Assembly: GCA_015062655.1 (NCBI GenBank)
Contig: SUUG01000001.1
Span: 36,298 to 100,297, forward strand
Direction of reading: 5' to 3'
Source of the DNA: Coriobacteriaceae bacterium
GTDB lineage: Bacteria > Actinomycetota > Coriobacteriia > Coriobacteriales > Coriobacteriaceae
DNA: 64,000 nucleotides
Shown here: positions 15,198 through 23,577 of the stretch, piece after piece
Layout: each line of letters begins with the position of its first letter
Numbering within the stretch: position 1 is the stretch's first letter
The notes under the pieces: generated by a model
Databases searched by the model: none
Told to the model about the DNA's origin: nothing
What the model saw: the letters and a program-made list of their open reading frames with translations, nothing else
Translations under genes and position numbers: made by a program

Positions 15198-15591
15198 GCG
15201 TCCGCGCGCTGCTGTCTAAGGCCGGCGTCGTCGAGATACATCGTGAGACCGTCTCGAGGTTCGGAGGCTCCCGCGACATACGCGATGAGGGGATGCTCGA
15301 TGCGTCACTCGCTCAGCCCTGGCAGGCATTCGAGGGCAGGGAGCTCTACCCGGGGGACATCGCCAAGGTGTGCCGGCTCTCATATGGGATCATCACGAAC
15401 CACCCGTTCGTTGATGGGAACAAGCGGACGGGTGCGCCGTGCTCGGCGCCGGTCTCAGGCTGTGCGGATATCGGTTCGCCCCTGCGGCGGACGAGTTTCT
15501 GGATGCCATGTTCAGCGTGGCGCAAGGGGCGATGGGCTTTGAAGAGCCCGTCGACTGGGCGCGGATGAATGTCGCGCCCGATGTGCAGTGA
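15194..15591 (+). pseudogene. Doc-family toxin, frameshifted
   Basis: The first 80 residues are a good Doc protein, including the Fic/Doc active-site motif HPFVDGNKR. After GNKRTGA the frame breaks near 15437. The expected C-terminus (VLGAGLRLCGYRFAPAADEF, continuing to VQ) is found in the +1-shifted frame from 15439 to the TGA at 15589-15591, so one base appears to be missing. In the original frame translation runs on to 15568 as a meaningless tail. Intact Doc phosphorylates EF-Tu. This copy has the catalytic motif but no native C-terminal helices, so it is probably inactive; a sequencing error cannot be excluded. Confidence 0.82.
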
Positions 15592-15606
15592 AAAGGATGA
15601 TTTGGA

Positions 15607-16413
15607 ATGCGAGCTGAGCGCCCCTCGATGCCAGGGAGGGTGAATCCAGAAAGGCAGCGTCCGCTGGCGGTCAAGGCTGGGCGGGGATTCGAGAAGGAGG
15701 CCGGCGAGCTGGCCGATCGCCTGGGGGCGCCGCTACTGGCCGCCGATGACGCCTCCGATCCCGACGCGCTCATCCTGCATCGCGGGGCGGCGGGCCTCTC
15801 CCTTGCGGCCGACGGCATGGAGCTCCGTCAGGATTTCCGCGAGCTTCTGCCCCGGGTGCGACCCGACCGCCTGGCTCGTGAGCTGCTGGTTCGCGCGGTG
15901 CGCTTGAAGGGTCTCGCCGGGCCGCTGCGCGTGGTGGACGCCACGGCCGGCCTCGGCGAGGACGCCTTCATCATGGCCGCCTCCGGTGCGGAGGTGCTGC
16001 TCTGCGAGAGCGACCCCGTGATCTGCGCCCTGCTCGAGGACGCGCTCTCGCGTGCGGGCCGTGACCCTGAGCTCGCGCCCGTCGCCGCGCGCATGACCGT
16101 GCGCCCCGGCGACTCCCTTAAAACCCTCGCCGCGCTCGATGCGCCTCCCGATGTCGTCTACCTGGACCCGATGTTTCCCGAGCGCCGCAAGAGCGCGGCG
16201 GTGAAGAAGAAGTTCCAGCTCCTGCATCTGCTTGAGCGGCCCTGCGGCAACGGGGAGGAGCTCCTCGTGGCTGCGATCGACGCCGGCCCGCGGAAGGTGG
16301 TCGTCAAGCGTCCGGCCAAGGGGCCGCTGCTCGCCGGCCGGACGCCGAGCCACCGCGTCGCCGGCAAGGCGGTGCGCTTCGACTGCATCGCCCTGGCCCA
16401 GGCGGCGGGGTAG
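15607..16413 (+). CDS. rsmJ: 16S rRNA (guanine-N2) methyltransferase RsmJ-like
   Basis: A class I SAM-dependent methyltransferase of about 268 residues. The SAM-binding motif I is VVDATAGLGEDAFIMA, and the family-specific catalytic block is VYLDPMFPERRKSAAVKKKF, which matches RsmJ (m2G1516 of 16S rRNA in E. coli). A second basic block, VVVKRPAKGPLL, follows and ends with GKAVRFDCI. The first 10-12 residues are poorly conserved, so the true start could be an internal codon slightly downstream. It follows the broken toxin by 15 bases. Confidence 0.85.
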   Translation: MRAERPSMPGRVNPERQRPLAVKAGRGFEKEAGELADRLGAPLLAADDASDPDALILHRGAAGLSLAADGMELRQDFRELLPRVRPDRLARELLVRAVRLKGLAGPLRVVDATAGLGEDAFIMAASGAEVLLCESDPVICALLEDALSRAGRDPELAPVAARMTVRPGDSLKTLAALDAPPDVVYLDPMFPERRKSAAVKKKFQLLHLLERPCGNGEELLVAAIDAGPRKVVVKRPAKGPLLAGRTPSHRVAGKAVRFDCIALAQAAG

Positions 16414-16560
16414 GGGATCGCGCACCGGGCGGCTTGAGTGTGCGACCCGTTGTGCTTCAGCACGGCCCTTGCCGCCCCCGTATGAGCTCCGGCATTGGCG
16501 GCGCGCTCCGTGCCTGCGATACAATGGCCTGCGATGCAACCGAAACGAAGGGAACTGCCC

Positions 16561-16980
16561 ATGATCAAGGAGCTCGTGCGCGACGAGGCGCTGCTCTCCA
16601 CCCCCTGTGCGCCCGCGACCGCCGAGGATGCGGGCACGGCCCAGGACCTGCTCGACACCTTGGCTTCACTTGAGGACGCGGGCTGCCTCGCGGCCAACCA
16701 GATCGGCGTCACCCGGGCTCTCTTCGCCTTCGAGGGCGATGACGGCACTCCCCAGGTTATGCTCAACCCAAAACTCGTGTTCGGGCTCGGACCGGGGCGC
16801 GTGCAGGAGGGCTGCATGACCCGCGACGAGGTGGTCACCGTGACGCGCCATATCAAGATCAAGGTCGATTTCGATGTGATCGAGGACGGCACCCTCAAGC
16901 ACCGCCGCGGCGAGTTCGCCGGGTTCACGGCGCAGATGATCCAGCACATGATCGACCACTGCAAAGGGAAGCTGGTCTAG
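16561..16980 (+). CDS. Peptide deformylase-like protein lacking the catalytic Glu
   Basis: A 139-residue protein of the peptide deformylase family. Motif I is GCLAANQIG (41-49), motif II EGCM with metal ligand C85, and motif III QHMIDH with ligands H129 and H133. The invariant catalytic Glu of HExDH is replaced by Met130, so the metal site is kept but the general base is gone. It is shorter than typical bacterial deformylases (about 160-200). It may be an inactive paralogue or have taken another role; the housekeeping enzyme is presumably elsewhere. AAGGGAA precedes the ATG. Confidence 0.85.
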   Translation: MIKELVRDEALLSTPCAPATAEDAGTAQDLLDTLASLEDAGCLAANQIGVTRALFAFEGDDGTPQVMLNPKLVFGLGPGRVQEGCMTRDEVVTVTRHIKIKVDFDVIEDGTLKHRRGEFAGFTAQMIQHMIDHCKGKLV

Positions 16981-17158
16981 CGGTCTGGGCGCGATAGAAG
17001 GCGTTCTCTTTCATGCTACCTACCTTTCGCAGGCATCATGTGACCGTTTACGGACGAGCAGGTAATCTGATTATCTAAAGACGTTTTATATTATCAATAT
17101 ATGTATTGTTTCGGAGAATGGATGGTTTGTTATATTTAATTGAAATCAGGAGGCTATC

Positions 17159-17801
17159 ATGAATCGTCATCATCTGCTATCTCGTCGCGATCTGACAATA
17201 CTTACTGGAGCTGTCGTCGCTAACACACTGATGAGAGCTCCTGCTAATGCGTATGGCGATGTCATTGAAGAAATAGGCGCGGATGTCAAACCGAATGGGT
17301 TTACCGTATTTCGTGATGAACAGCTTGGTGTTGAGGTTTCAGTGTCAGGAGCCCTTGTATCCCCGGGCGATGAAGTTGAGATCCGCGTGGACGATGATAC
17401 GTCGGTTGCCGTCTTATATCCTAACGGAGTCGTTACGATTGACGGCAAAGAGGCCTTCCAGATTTTTCCCAACCAGCACACAGAAACTCAGATTCTTAAG
17501 CGTAGATATTCTTGCGTAAAAATGAGTTCAAAGAGGTATAAAGTAAACCCTGACGCGGGGGGGCATCGCAATGATAGTGGGTGGTCTTGCTGCTGCAGGT
17601 CTCGGCCTCCCGTTCTCAGTCATTTATACAATCGTCAGCTCACTGATTGCTGCTGGCAGCCTGCATACGACGCCGTATCTTGAGACTATCAGCTACTATT
17701 GCGATGGCCCACAGAAAAAAATGAGATATGTGACAAATTACTATACTGATGGATCATATCGAAAAATCAAGTTCACTCGTACTCATGAGACGCTGCTGTA
17801 G
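17159..17801 (+). pseudogene. Secreted protein of unknown function, interrupted at a G7 tract
   Basis: The first part encodes an export signal (LLSRRDLTILTGAVVANTL, then an ANA-type cleavage site near residue 31) and a beta-rich domain up to KRYKVNPDAGG. At G7 (17557-17563) the frame breaks; removing one G joins it to a downstream frame beginning IAMIVGGLAAAGLGLPFS and ending THETLL at 17801, giving about 213 residues. The second part holds a Gly-rich hydrophobic stretch and a YTDGSYRKIKF motif. The gene and its flanks are AT-rich, so it looks transferred. AGGAGG precedes the ATG. Either a decayed gene, a phase-variable tract or a sequencing error; no family recognised. Confidence 0.65.
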
Positions 17802-17828
17802 GGTTCCATCTTGAGGGCGGGAGGGATG

Positions 17829-18257
17829 ATGCAGATGAAAGTTGCCAAGTCAGTACTGGTTGAGCTGCTGAGGCTTGCGCCTTTGATTGTGCTGCTTTTC
17901 ATCTTCAGCATGAGAGGCGGTGATCTCCATAGCATCTTCGGCGATTCTCGGTGCCAAGGGATCCTCGTGCTTTCATTCATTTTGAGCGGAGTCGGTATCA
18001 TCGGGCCGCTCCTCGATTCTCGGCTAGGATATCAGCCTCCTTGCGTGGATATTTCCCGGGCAAAACGTGCCGTGCTCATCGCCTTGTGTTTCATGCCGGT
18101 AGCGGTGGTCATCGTCTTCTCGGTGACAGGATTGATGACATCCGGAGGCGGCCCGGTGCGCGCCGCCGCGCAGGTGACCCTCATTCTATGCGCCTGCGTG
18201 ACGGTTGCGTGCACCCTGCTCCTACGGTTGTCTCGCCCCGCCCCCGGCGCGCACTAG
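17829..18257 (+). CDS. Small membrane protein of unknown function
   Basis: About 142 residues with four hydrophobic segments (around LLRLAPLIVLLFIFS, ILVLSFILSGVGIIG, AVLIALCFMPVAVVIVF and VTLILCACVTVACTLLL). It starts 28 bases after the secreted protein and likely shares its transcript, so an immunity or export role is possible but unproven. Three ATGs (17826, 17829, 17835) lie behind GGGAGG; 17829 or 17835 has the best spacing. Confidence 0.6.
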   Translation: MQMKVAKSVLVELLRLAPLIVLLFIFSMRGGDLHSIFGDSRCQGILVLSFILSGVGIIGPLLDSRLGYQPPCVDISRAKRAVLIALCFMPVAVVIVFSVTGLMTSGGGPVRAAAQVTLILCACVTVACTLLLRLSRPAPGAH

Positions 18258-18321
18258 CGCCGGGAATCCGAACCATGGCCTCTTCGCCGCGCGATTCTGA
18301 GCCTTCGAAGGGCCTGCGCGC

Positions 18322-18475
18322 AGAAAAAGTCGATTGTAAGGGGAATTATCGGGACCTGCTCAGTACACTGTTGCATGATAAAGCACCCAACTGAGGAAAC
18401 CTGACCGTCTGATTGTGCAAAACGCGGGGCTACTCGGTGCCTGCTCAAAAATCCCCCTACAATCGATCTTTTTCT
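18322..18475. repeat. Imperfect inverted-repeat element (MITE-like)
   Basis: The left arm AGAAAAAGTCGATTGTAAGG (from 18322) matches the complement of the right arm ending AATCGATCTTTTTCT (18449-18475) over about 26 bases with a few mismatches. The 154-base unit has no reading frame. It fills the gap between the small membrane protein and the YvlD-type gene, at the edge of the AT-rich insertion. Confidence 0.55.
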
Positions 18476-18498
18476 AAGAACAACCCCCTACGCACATG

Positions 18499-18533
18499 AA
18501 AAACGGGCCCGGAAGCGCAGCGCTTCCGGGCCC
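18499..18533 (-). terminator. Intrinsic terminator of the YvlD-type gene
   Basis: A perfect 13-bp stem (18505-18517 with 18521-18533, loop of 3) is followed on the - strand by GTTTTTC. It lies 32 bases after the stop codon of the - strand gene. Confidence 0.92.
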
Positions 18534-18564
18534 GCAGCGTGCAATCACGCGGTCGGGGCGGCGG

Positions 18565-18933
18565 TTAGTCCTCCTCGGCGGCCGTGACGCCGAAAATCGA
18601 GCAGGCGATGCTGATGACGATCGATCCGAAAAACGCGGCGAAGAAGCCGGAGATCGAAATGCCGGCGCCGAGGAGGTTCCGCGACAGCCAGCTTGCGAGC
18701 ATGAGCATGAAACCGTTGATGACCAGCTGGAAGAGTCCGAGGGTGATGATGTTCACCGGAATCGAGATGAAGCTGATGATCGGCCGCACGAACGAGTTCA
18801 CCACGCCGAGGAACAGGGCGACGAAGATGTAGGCGATCCAGGGGTCGGAGCCGTAGGGGTCGATTCCGGGTACGATGAACGTAGCGATAGCTACGGCAAG
18901 CGCGGTGAGCAGGGTGTTCAGGACAAAGCGCAT
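18565..18933 (-). CDS. YvlD/phage-holin-4-superfamily membrane protein
   Basis: A 122-residue protein with four membrane helices and the family block FVALFLGVVNSFVRPIISF followed by PVNIITLGLFQLVINGFML. Members such as B. subtilis YvlD are small envelope proteins of unknown biochemical role, sometimes under envelope-stress control. It is a single-gene - strand unit with its own terminator, convergent with the small membrane protein gene and divergent from apbE. Confidence 0.88.
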   Translation of the reverse strand: MRFVLNTLLTALAVAIATFIVPGIDPYGSDPWIAYIFVALFLGVVNSFVRPIISFISIPVNIITLGLFQLVINGFMLMLASWLSRNLLGAGISISGFFAAFFGSIVISIACSIFGVTAAEED

Positions 18934-19032
18934 GAGGGTTCCTCTCTGTGGCGCGCATAAGCGCTAGTATGGAGACGACGTATTCTTATATTCCCATATG
19001 TCACGTGGGCTATACGCAGGGGAGGGTGAAAC

Positions 19033-20052
19033 GTGCCTATGAATGCGGGGTCGGAAGCGCCGGATGCTGCGCTGCCCCATGCCGGTCGAGATGGGTCGCG
19101 AGAGCTCGCCCTCTTCATCTTCAACACCGATGTCCGCCTGTATCTATACGGGGATGCTGCCGATGAGCTGGACGCGGCCCTCATCGCCTGCCGCGACCGC
19201 TGCCTCTTCTTCGAGCGTGCGCTCTCTCGCACGCGCCCGGATTCCGATATCTCGCGCGCGCACGCGGCCTCGCCCGCGCCCGTGGCCGTGGAGCCTGAGA
19301 CCGCGGAGCTGTGCCGCCTGGGCATCGAGTACGGTGCGCGCTCCGAGGGGCGCTTCGACATCACGATGGGCACCATCACGTCGCTGTGGGATTTCCACGC
19401 GGGCGTCGTCCCCTCCCGCCTCGCGCTCGCCCGCGCGCTGCCGCACGTGGGCGCCGGTCGCATCCGGCTCGGCGAGGACGCCTCCGGCCGCCCGACCATC
19501 GCGATCGAGGACCCGAAGACCATCCTCGACCTGGGCGGCATCGCCAAGGGCCATATCGCCGACGACCTGGCGCGGCTGCTGCGGGCCCGCGGCATCGGGC
19601 GGTTCGTCTTGAACCTCGGGGGCAACGTGCTGGTCGGCGGGGGCCGGCCGGAGGAGCTCGGCGGCGGGGCCTGGCGGATCGGCATCGTGAACCCGCGCGA
19701 CCCGTCGCATCACCGCGCGATCGTCGACATCGCGGACGGCTCGGTGGTCACGAGCGGTCTGCACGAGCGTCGCTTCACGCGCGGCGGCGTCACCTACCAC
19801 CACATCCTCGACCCCGCGACGGGCATGCCGGCGAAGACGGACCTCGTGAGCGCCACGATCGTCTCGCGCCGCTCGATCGACGGCGACGGCTACTCCACCG
19901 CCGCCCTCATGATGGGCGCCGACGCCGCCCGCTCCTTCTTCGAGGGCGTCGACGGGGTCGAGACCGTGCTGATCACCGACCGCGACGAGGTCATATGGAC
20001 GGACGGCCTCTCGGACGCGCTCTCGTTCATACCCACCTTGCCCGAACTGTGA
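19033..20052 (+). CDS. apbE: FAD:protein FMN transferase (ApbE)
   Basis: A 339-residue flavin transferase that attaches FMN covalently to Thr/Ser of target proteins such as Rnf or Nqr subunits and fumarate-reductase-like flavoproteins. Family blocks: FERALSRTRPDSDISR, FDITMGTITSLW, LDLGGIAKGHIAD, LNLGGNVLVGG and the C-terminal YHHILDPATGMPA. No signal peptide is obvious, so it may act in the cytoplasm. GTG 19033 has GGGAGG at good spacing; ATG 19039 is the alternative. No flavoprotein target is encoded nearby. Confidence 0.92.
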   Translation: MPMNAGSEAPDAALPHAGRDGSRELALFIFNTDVRLYLYGDAADELDAALIACRDRCLFFERALSRTRPDSDISRAHAASPAPVAVEPETAELCRLGIEYGARSEGRFDITMGTITSLWDFHAGVVPSRLALARALPHVGAGRIRLGEDASGRPTIAIEDPKTILDLGGIAKGHIADDLARLLRARGIGRFVLNLGGNVLVGGGRPEELGGGAWRIGIVNPRDPSHHRAIVDIADGSVVTSGLHERRFTRGGVTYHHILDPATGMPAKTDLVSATIVSRRSIDGDGYSTAALMMGADAARSFFEGVDGVETVLITDRDEVIWTDGLSDALSFIPTLPEL

Positions 20053-20078
20053 GGCCGCGGCACTTTAGTGCAGTAGTG

Positions 20079-20087
20079 TGCTACACT
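20079..20087 (+). promoter_or_regulatory. Extended -10 promoter ahead of the YerC-type gene
   Basis: TGCTACACT is an extended -10 element about 78 bases before the ATG at 20165. The -35 region is poor. A GC-rich leader follows. Confidence 0.5.
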
Positions 20088-20164
20088 CTGACCGTGCTGA
20101 CGGGGCAGGTGGAGCATCTGTCGCCCCGGAGCCTGTAACACCATCGGACCGGGCGGTTGCTGTG

Positions 20165-20455
20165 ATGAATATAGAGAAGATGTACGAGCGCGCCGATGTC
20201 GACCAGCTCGTCGACGCCTTCCTCACGTTGGGCTCGAAAGACGACGTCCGCGCGTTCCTGACGGACCTGTGCACCCCGCGCGAGATCTGCGATTTCGCCC
20301 AGCGCCTCTCGGTGGCGCGCTACCTGGACGAGGGCGAGCCCTACGTGGAGGTCCAGTCCCGCACCGGCGCCTCGTCCACCACGGTGAGCCGCGTCTCGAA
20401 GGCCCTGAACGGGGAATGGGGAGGCTACCGCCGCGTCCTCATCGAGCGCGCGTAG
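20165..20455 (+). CDS. YerC/YecD-family TrpR-like regulator
   Basis: A 96-residue helix-turn-helix protein of the TrpR superfamily. The block LCTPREICDFAQRLSVARYL and the recognition segment GASSTTVSRVSKALNGEWGG are diagnostic of the YerC/YecD family. Function is unknown in most bacteria; Trp-repressor-like DNA binding is expected. The ribosome binding site is weak. A strong terminator follows, so it is monocistronic. Confidence 0.88.
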   Translation: MNIEKMYERADVDQLVDAFLTLGSKDDVRAFLTDLCTPREICDFAQRLSVARYLDEGEPYVEVQSRTGASSTTVSRVSKALNGEWGGYRRVLIERA

Positions 20456-20480
20456 GCGCGCGACATCCCGGCGGCCCTGC

Positions 20481-20509
20481 GGCCCGTCCCTTCGGGGGCG
20501 GGCCTTTTT
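20481..20509 (+). terminator. Intrinsic terminator after the YerC-type gene
   Basis: A 10-bp stem (20481-20490 with 20495-20504, loop TTCG) followed by T5. Confidence 0.92.
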
Positions 20510-20589
20510 GTCGCATCGGCGCACCGGGCGCGGCTGTGTCCGCGCGCCTCGGTAAGATAGGGGTCAAGAAGACGAGGGTCGGAGGTCCC

Positions 20590-23577
20590 ATGGCAATTCA
20601 CATTTATCCGGCGGATCCCGTCGCCGCGATCGGCGCTGAGGAGATCGAGCTCGTGGCGGGCGCCGTCCGTGCGACCGGCCGCGTCGTGCTGCTCGCGCCC
20701 TCCGCGGCCGCGCGCGCCGCCGTCCGCCGCGAGCTCGCGGGCGCGGGCGTCGGTCTGGGGGTCGAGGTCCTGACGGTGGACGCTTGGATCGGCGCGCTGT
20801 GGGAGCTTCTGGGAGACGGCCGCCGCATCGCAGCACCGCTCGAGCGCCAGCTGCTGATGGCCGAGGTTATGGCCGGCGTCCCAGACGAGGGGCTCGCCCC
20901 GCTGCGGCGCAACCCCGGGACCGTGCGGCTCCTCGCGAGCATGGCGGCCGAGCTGCTGCCCTATCTGCCCTGCAGCAGCTCTGACCTCGAAGCATCCAAG
21001 CAGGCCATATTCTCCCTGCTCAAGGCATACAAAAAGCGACTATCAGCCGCCGGGCTCATCGAGGCCTGCGACGCCGCTCGCCTGCTGGGCGAGACCATGG
21101 GCTCGCCGCTTCCGAGCCTCGCGCGCTGGGTGGCCCTGCGCGATATCGATCGGTTGCCGGCTTTCGCGCAGGATCTGCTCAACGCCTGCGCGCGCGGGGG
21201 CGAAGTCGTCTGGCTGCTCGATACGGAGCGCGACGCCGCCGTGGGCGCCGCGATCGAGGAGGCCGCGGCGGCGGCGGGGCTTCCCGTGGAGCGCCGCCGC
21301 GGCCGCGGCCTCTTGAGGCAGGCGCCCCCGCTCCCGCGCGAGCTGAGCTTCCTCGAGGTCGCGGGCCCGCACGCGCGCGACCGCGCCTACGCGGAGCAGA
21401 TCGCGTCGCTGGCCGACGGCGGCGCCTCCAAGATCGCGGTCGTCGCCCCGGCGGCGGGCGCGCTGTTCGAGGCCCTGGCGCCGCGGCTGGCCGCCTTGGG
21501 CATCGCAGGCGAGGTCTCCCGCCGCGTCCGCTTCGGTGAGACCGCCGCGGGCCGGCAGCTCGCCGCGCTCTCAGACCTCGGGCAGCGCCTGATCGAGGCC
21601 CGGGAGGGCCGTGCGGACGACGCTCTTTGGTGGCCCGCGCCCGAGGCCGTCGACTGGCTGTACAGCCCGCTGTCGGGGGCGGGCGCCCGCGAGGCGCGTG
21701 ACCTCGACCGCCGCCTGCGCCAGACCCGCCCGATCGGGGCGGAGGGGCTCATGCGCCAGCTCCAAAGCATCCAGGGCCGCGTGACGGCCGCCCGCGCCAA
21801 ACTCGACCCTGATCACCCGTTCGCCTCCGTGCCGGCGCCCGCGGCCGACGTCCTTGCGCACCTCATGCGGGGGCGCCCTGTCTCGGCTTGCAAGGCCATG
21901 CTCTCGGTCGCGGAGGCGAGCCCCGCCTCGGCGTTCGGCACCGCCGACGGCGCCGCGCGGGCCCGGGCCGAGCGCGCGGTCCTCGAGCGCGCGATCGAGG
22001 TCCTCGGCACCGAGGCCCGCTCGCTCGGCGTGAGCCAGGCCACGGCCCTCAGCGCCCTTGACGGCCTCGCGGTGAGCGTCCCCGTCGAGCTCGCGGTGCC
22101 CGGCGCCCGGGCGCGGGCCCGCTTCCTCACCCCCGCTGAGGCCGCCTGCCTGCCCGCCGGCTCCGTGCCGGCCCTCGCCTCGTTCGAGATGGACATCGCG
22201 GGGTACCCGCTCGCGCACGAGGAGGGCGCCCTTCCCGCGCTGGCCGCCGAGCTCGGTGCCGCCGCCCGGGTCGTCGAGCCCATCGCCTGCCAGCGGGCCC
22301 GTTTCGCCCGCATGCTCGCCGCCGCGGCGGGCCCGGTCGTCTTGGGCCGCGTCACGCACGATCGCCAGGCCAAGGACGTCTATCCGGCGGCTATCTGGAC
22401 GGAGCTTCGCGCCCGCGCCGAAGCGGCGGGCGCCCCGGCGTGCCGCGCGGTCGGGGAGGGCCGGGTCGCCGACGACCTCGACCCGGCGTCCGGAGCCGGC
22501 CGCGCCGTCCGCCGCGAAGCCTGCCTGCCCCCGCAGGAGCTCTCGCCCGGCGCCCTTCCGTACCTCGTGCTGCGTCAGCGCGATCCGGCCGCCCCCGAGG
22601 GCACGGGGCCGCTCGTCTTGCGGCAGCTCTCCGCGTCGCAGATCGAGTCCTACCTCTCCTGCCCGCTGTGCTGGTTCATCTCGAACCGCGTGCGTCCCGC
22701 CTCCCTCGACGCGGGGTTCGGCGGCATGGAGAAGGGCAACTTCGTCCACGACGTCCTCCACCGGTTCCAGCAGGTCCTCGCCGAGCGGGGCATCGAGCGC
22801 GTGCGCCGCGACTCCCTCGAGGAGTCCCTGCGCATCCTGCGCGAGGTCTTCCAGACGGTGGCCGGGGAGCACGCGCGCGGCAAGACCGCGAGCTCGGCCG
22901 CCCTCGTGCCGCTCTCGGCGGCGGAGCGCCTCGAGCTCGCCGATCTGCTGCCCCAGCTCGAGCGCGTGATCCGCGCCGAGGCCCCGGCGCTTGCCCCCTT
23001 CATCCCGCGCTACCTCGAGTTCTCCTTCAACGGCCTGGGCGTGAGCTACGCGGGCCGCCCCCTCGGCGGCCGCATCGACCGCGTGGACGTCGACGCCTGC
23101 GGCCGCGCGGTCGTGATCGACTACAAGCACCGCTCGGGGGCCGCGCAGTTCAGGCTCTCCGACCCCACGGTCGTCGACGCCAGGACGGGCACCGCGCCGG
23201 GCGACGACGCCGACTGGGTCCCCGAGCACACGCAGACCCTCATCTACGCGCAGGCGCTGCGCCGGGCCGACCTAGACCTCGACCCCCAGGGCGCCCTCTA
23301 CTTCACCACCAAGGGGTCCCCGGGCTTCCAGGGCGCCGTCGCGGCCGGCTTGACCGAGGTGGAACCCGGCGACGGCCACGTGCCCGGCCTCAAGGCGGGG
23401 TTCCCCCACGAGGAGGAGGGCGGCACCCTCACGTTCGACGCCCTGCTCGACCGCGTCGAGGAGGTCGTGTCCCGGCGGCTTGACGCCCTCGAGGCCGGCG
23501 ACATCCGTGCGGCGGCCGAGGAGCGCCCCTCCTGTGCGCACAACCACGATCTAGGCTTCACGAGGAGGGACGCATAG
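20590..23577 (+). CDS. AddB-like PD-(D/E)XK nuclease/helicase-related protein
   Basis: A 995-residue protein in the AddB/RexB position upstream of an AddA-type helicase. The C-terminal RecB-type nuclease shows QIESYLSCPLCWF, GNFVHDVLHRF, GGRIDRVDVD and VVIDYKHR. The N-terminal helicase-like region begins VVLLAPSAAARAAVRREL, where a GKT Walker A would be expected, so ATP binding there is doubtful. In characterised AddB an iron-sulfur cluster uses one Cys in this motif and three near the C-terminus; here only one Cys (RPSCAHNHD) is seen near the end. GGAGG precedes the ATG. It would act with AddA in double-strand-break end resection. Confidence 0.82.
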   Translation: MAIHIYPADPVAAIGAEEIELVAGAVRATGRVVLLAPSAAARAAVRRELAGAGVGLGVEVLTVDAWIGALWELLGDGRRIAAPLERQLLMAEVMAGVPDEGLAPLRRNPGTVRLLASMAAELLPYLPCSSSDLEASKQAIFSLLKAYKKRLSAAGLIEACDAARLLGETMGSPLPSLARWVALRDIDRLPAFAQDLLNACARGGEVVWLLDTERDAAVGAAIEEAAAAAGLPVERRRGRGLLRQAPPLPRELSFLEVAGPHARDRAYAEQIASLADGGASKIAVVAPAAGALFEALAPRLAALGIAGEVSRRVRFGETAAGRQLAALSDLGQRLIEAREGRADDALWWPAPEAVDWLYSPLSGAGAREARDLDRRLRQTRPIGAEGLMRQLQSIQGRVTAARAKLDPDHPFASVPAPAADVLAHLMRGRPVSACKAMLSVAEASPASAFGTADGAARARAERAVLERAIEVLGTEARSLGVSQATALSALDGLAVSVPVELAVPGARARARFLTPAEAACLPAGSVPALASFEMDIAGYPLAHEEGALPALAAELGAAARVVEPIACQRARFARMLAAAAGPVVLGRVTHDRQAKDVYPAAIWTELRARAEAAGAPACRAVGEGRVADDLDPASGAGRAVRREACLPPQELSPGALPYLVLRQRDPAAPEGTGPLVLRQLSASQIESYLSCPLCWFISNRVRPASLDAGFGGMEKGNFVHDVLHRFQQVLAERGIERVRRDSLEESLRILREVFQTVAGEHARGKTASSAALVPLSAAERLELADLLPQLERVIRAEAPALAPFIPRYLEFSFNGLGVSYAGRPLGGRIDRVDVDACGRAVVIDYKHRSGAAQFRLSDPTVVDARTGTAPGDDADWVPEHTQTLIYAQALRRADLDLDPQGALYFTTKGSPGFQGAVAAGLTEVEPGDGHVPGLKAGFPHEEEGGTLTFDALLDRVEEVVSRRLDALEAGDIRAAAEERPSCAHNHDLGFTRRDA

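Noticed and set aside
18496..18960. Plus-strand frame opposite the YvlD-type gene
   Set aside because: Highly charged low-complexity translation opposite a well-conserved four-helix protein.
21571..23229. 552-codon antisense frame under the AddB-like gene
   Set aside because: High-GC artefact: Arg/Gly/Ala-rich, no motifs, fully opposite a real nuclease gene. The same applies to the long antisense frames at 23551-27207, 35841-37877, 49254-51713 and 56342-60832.
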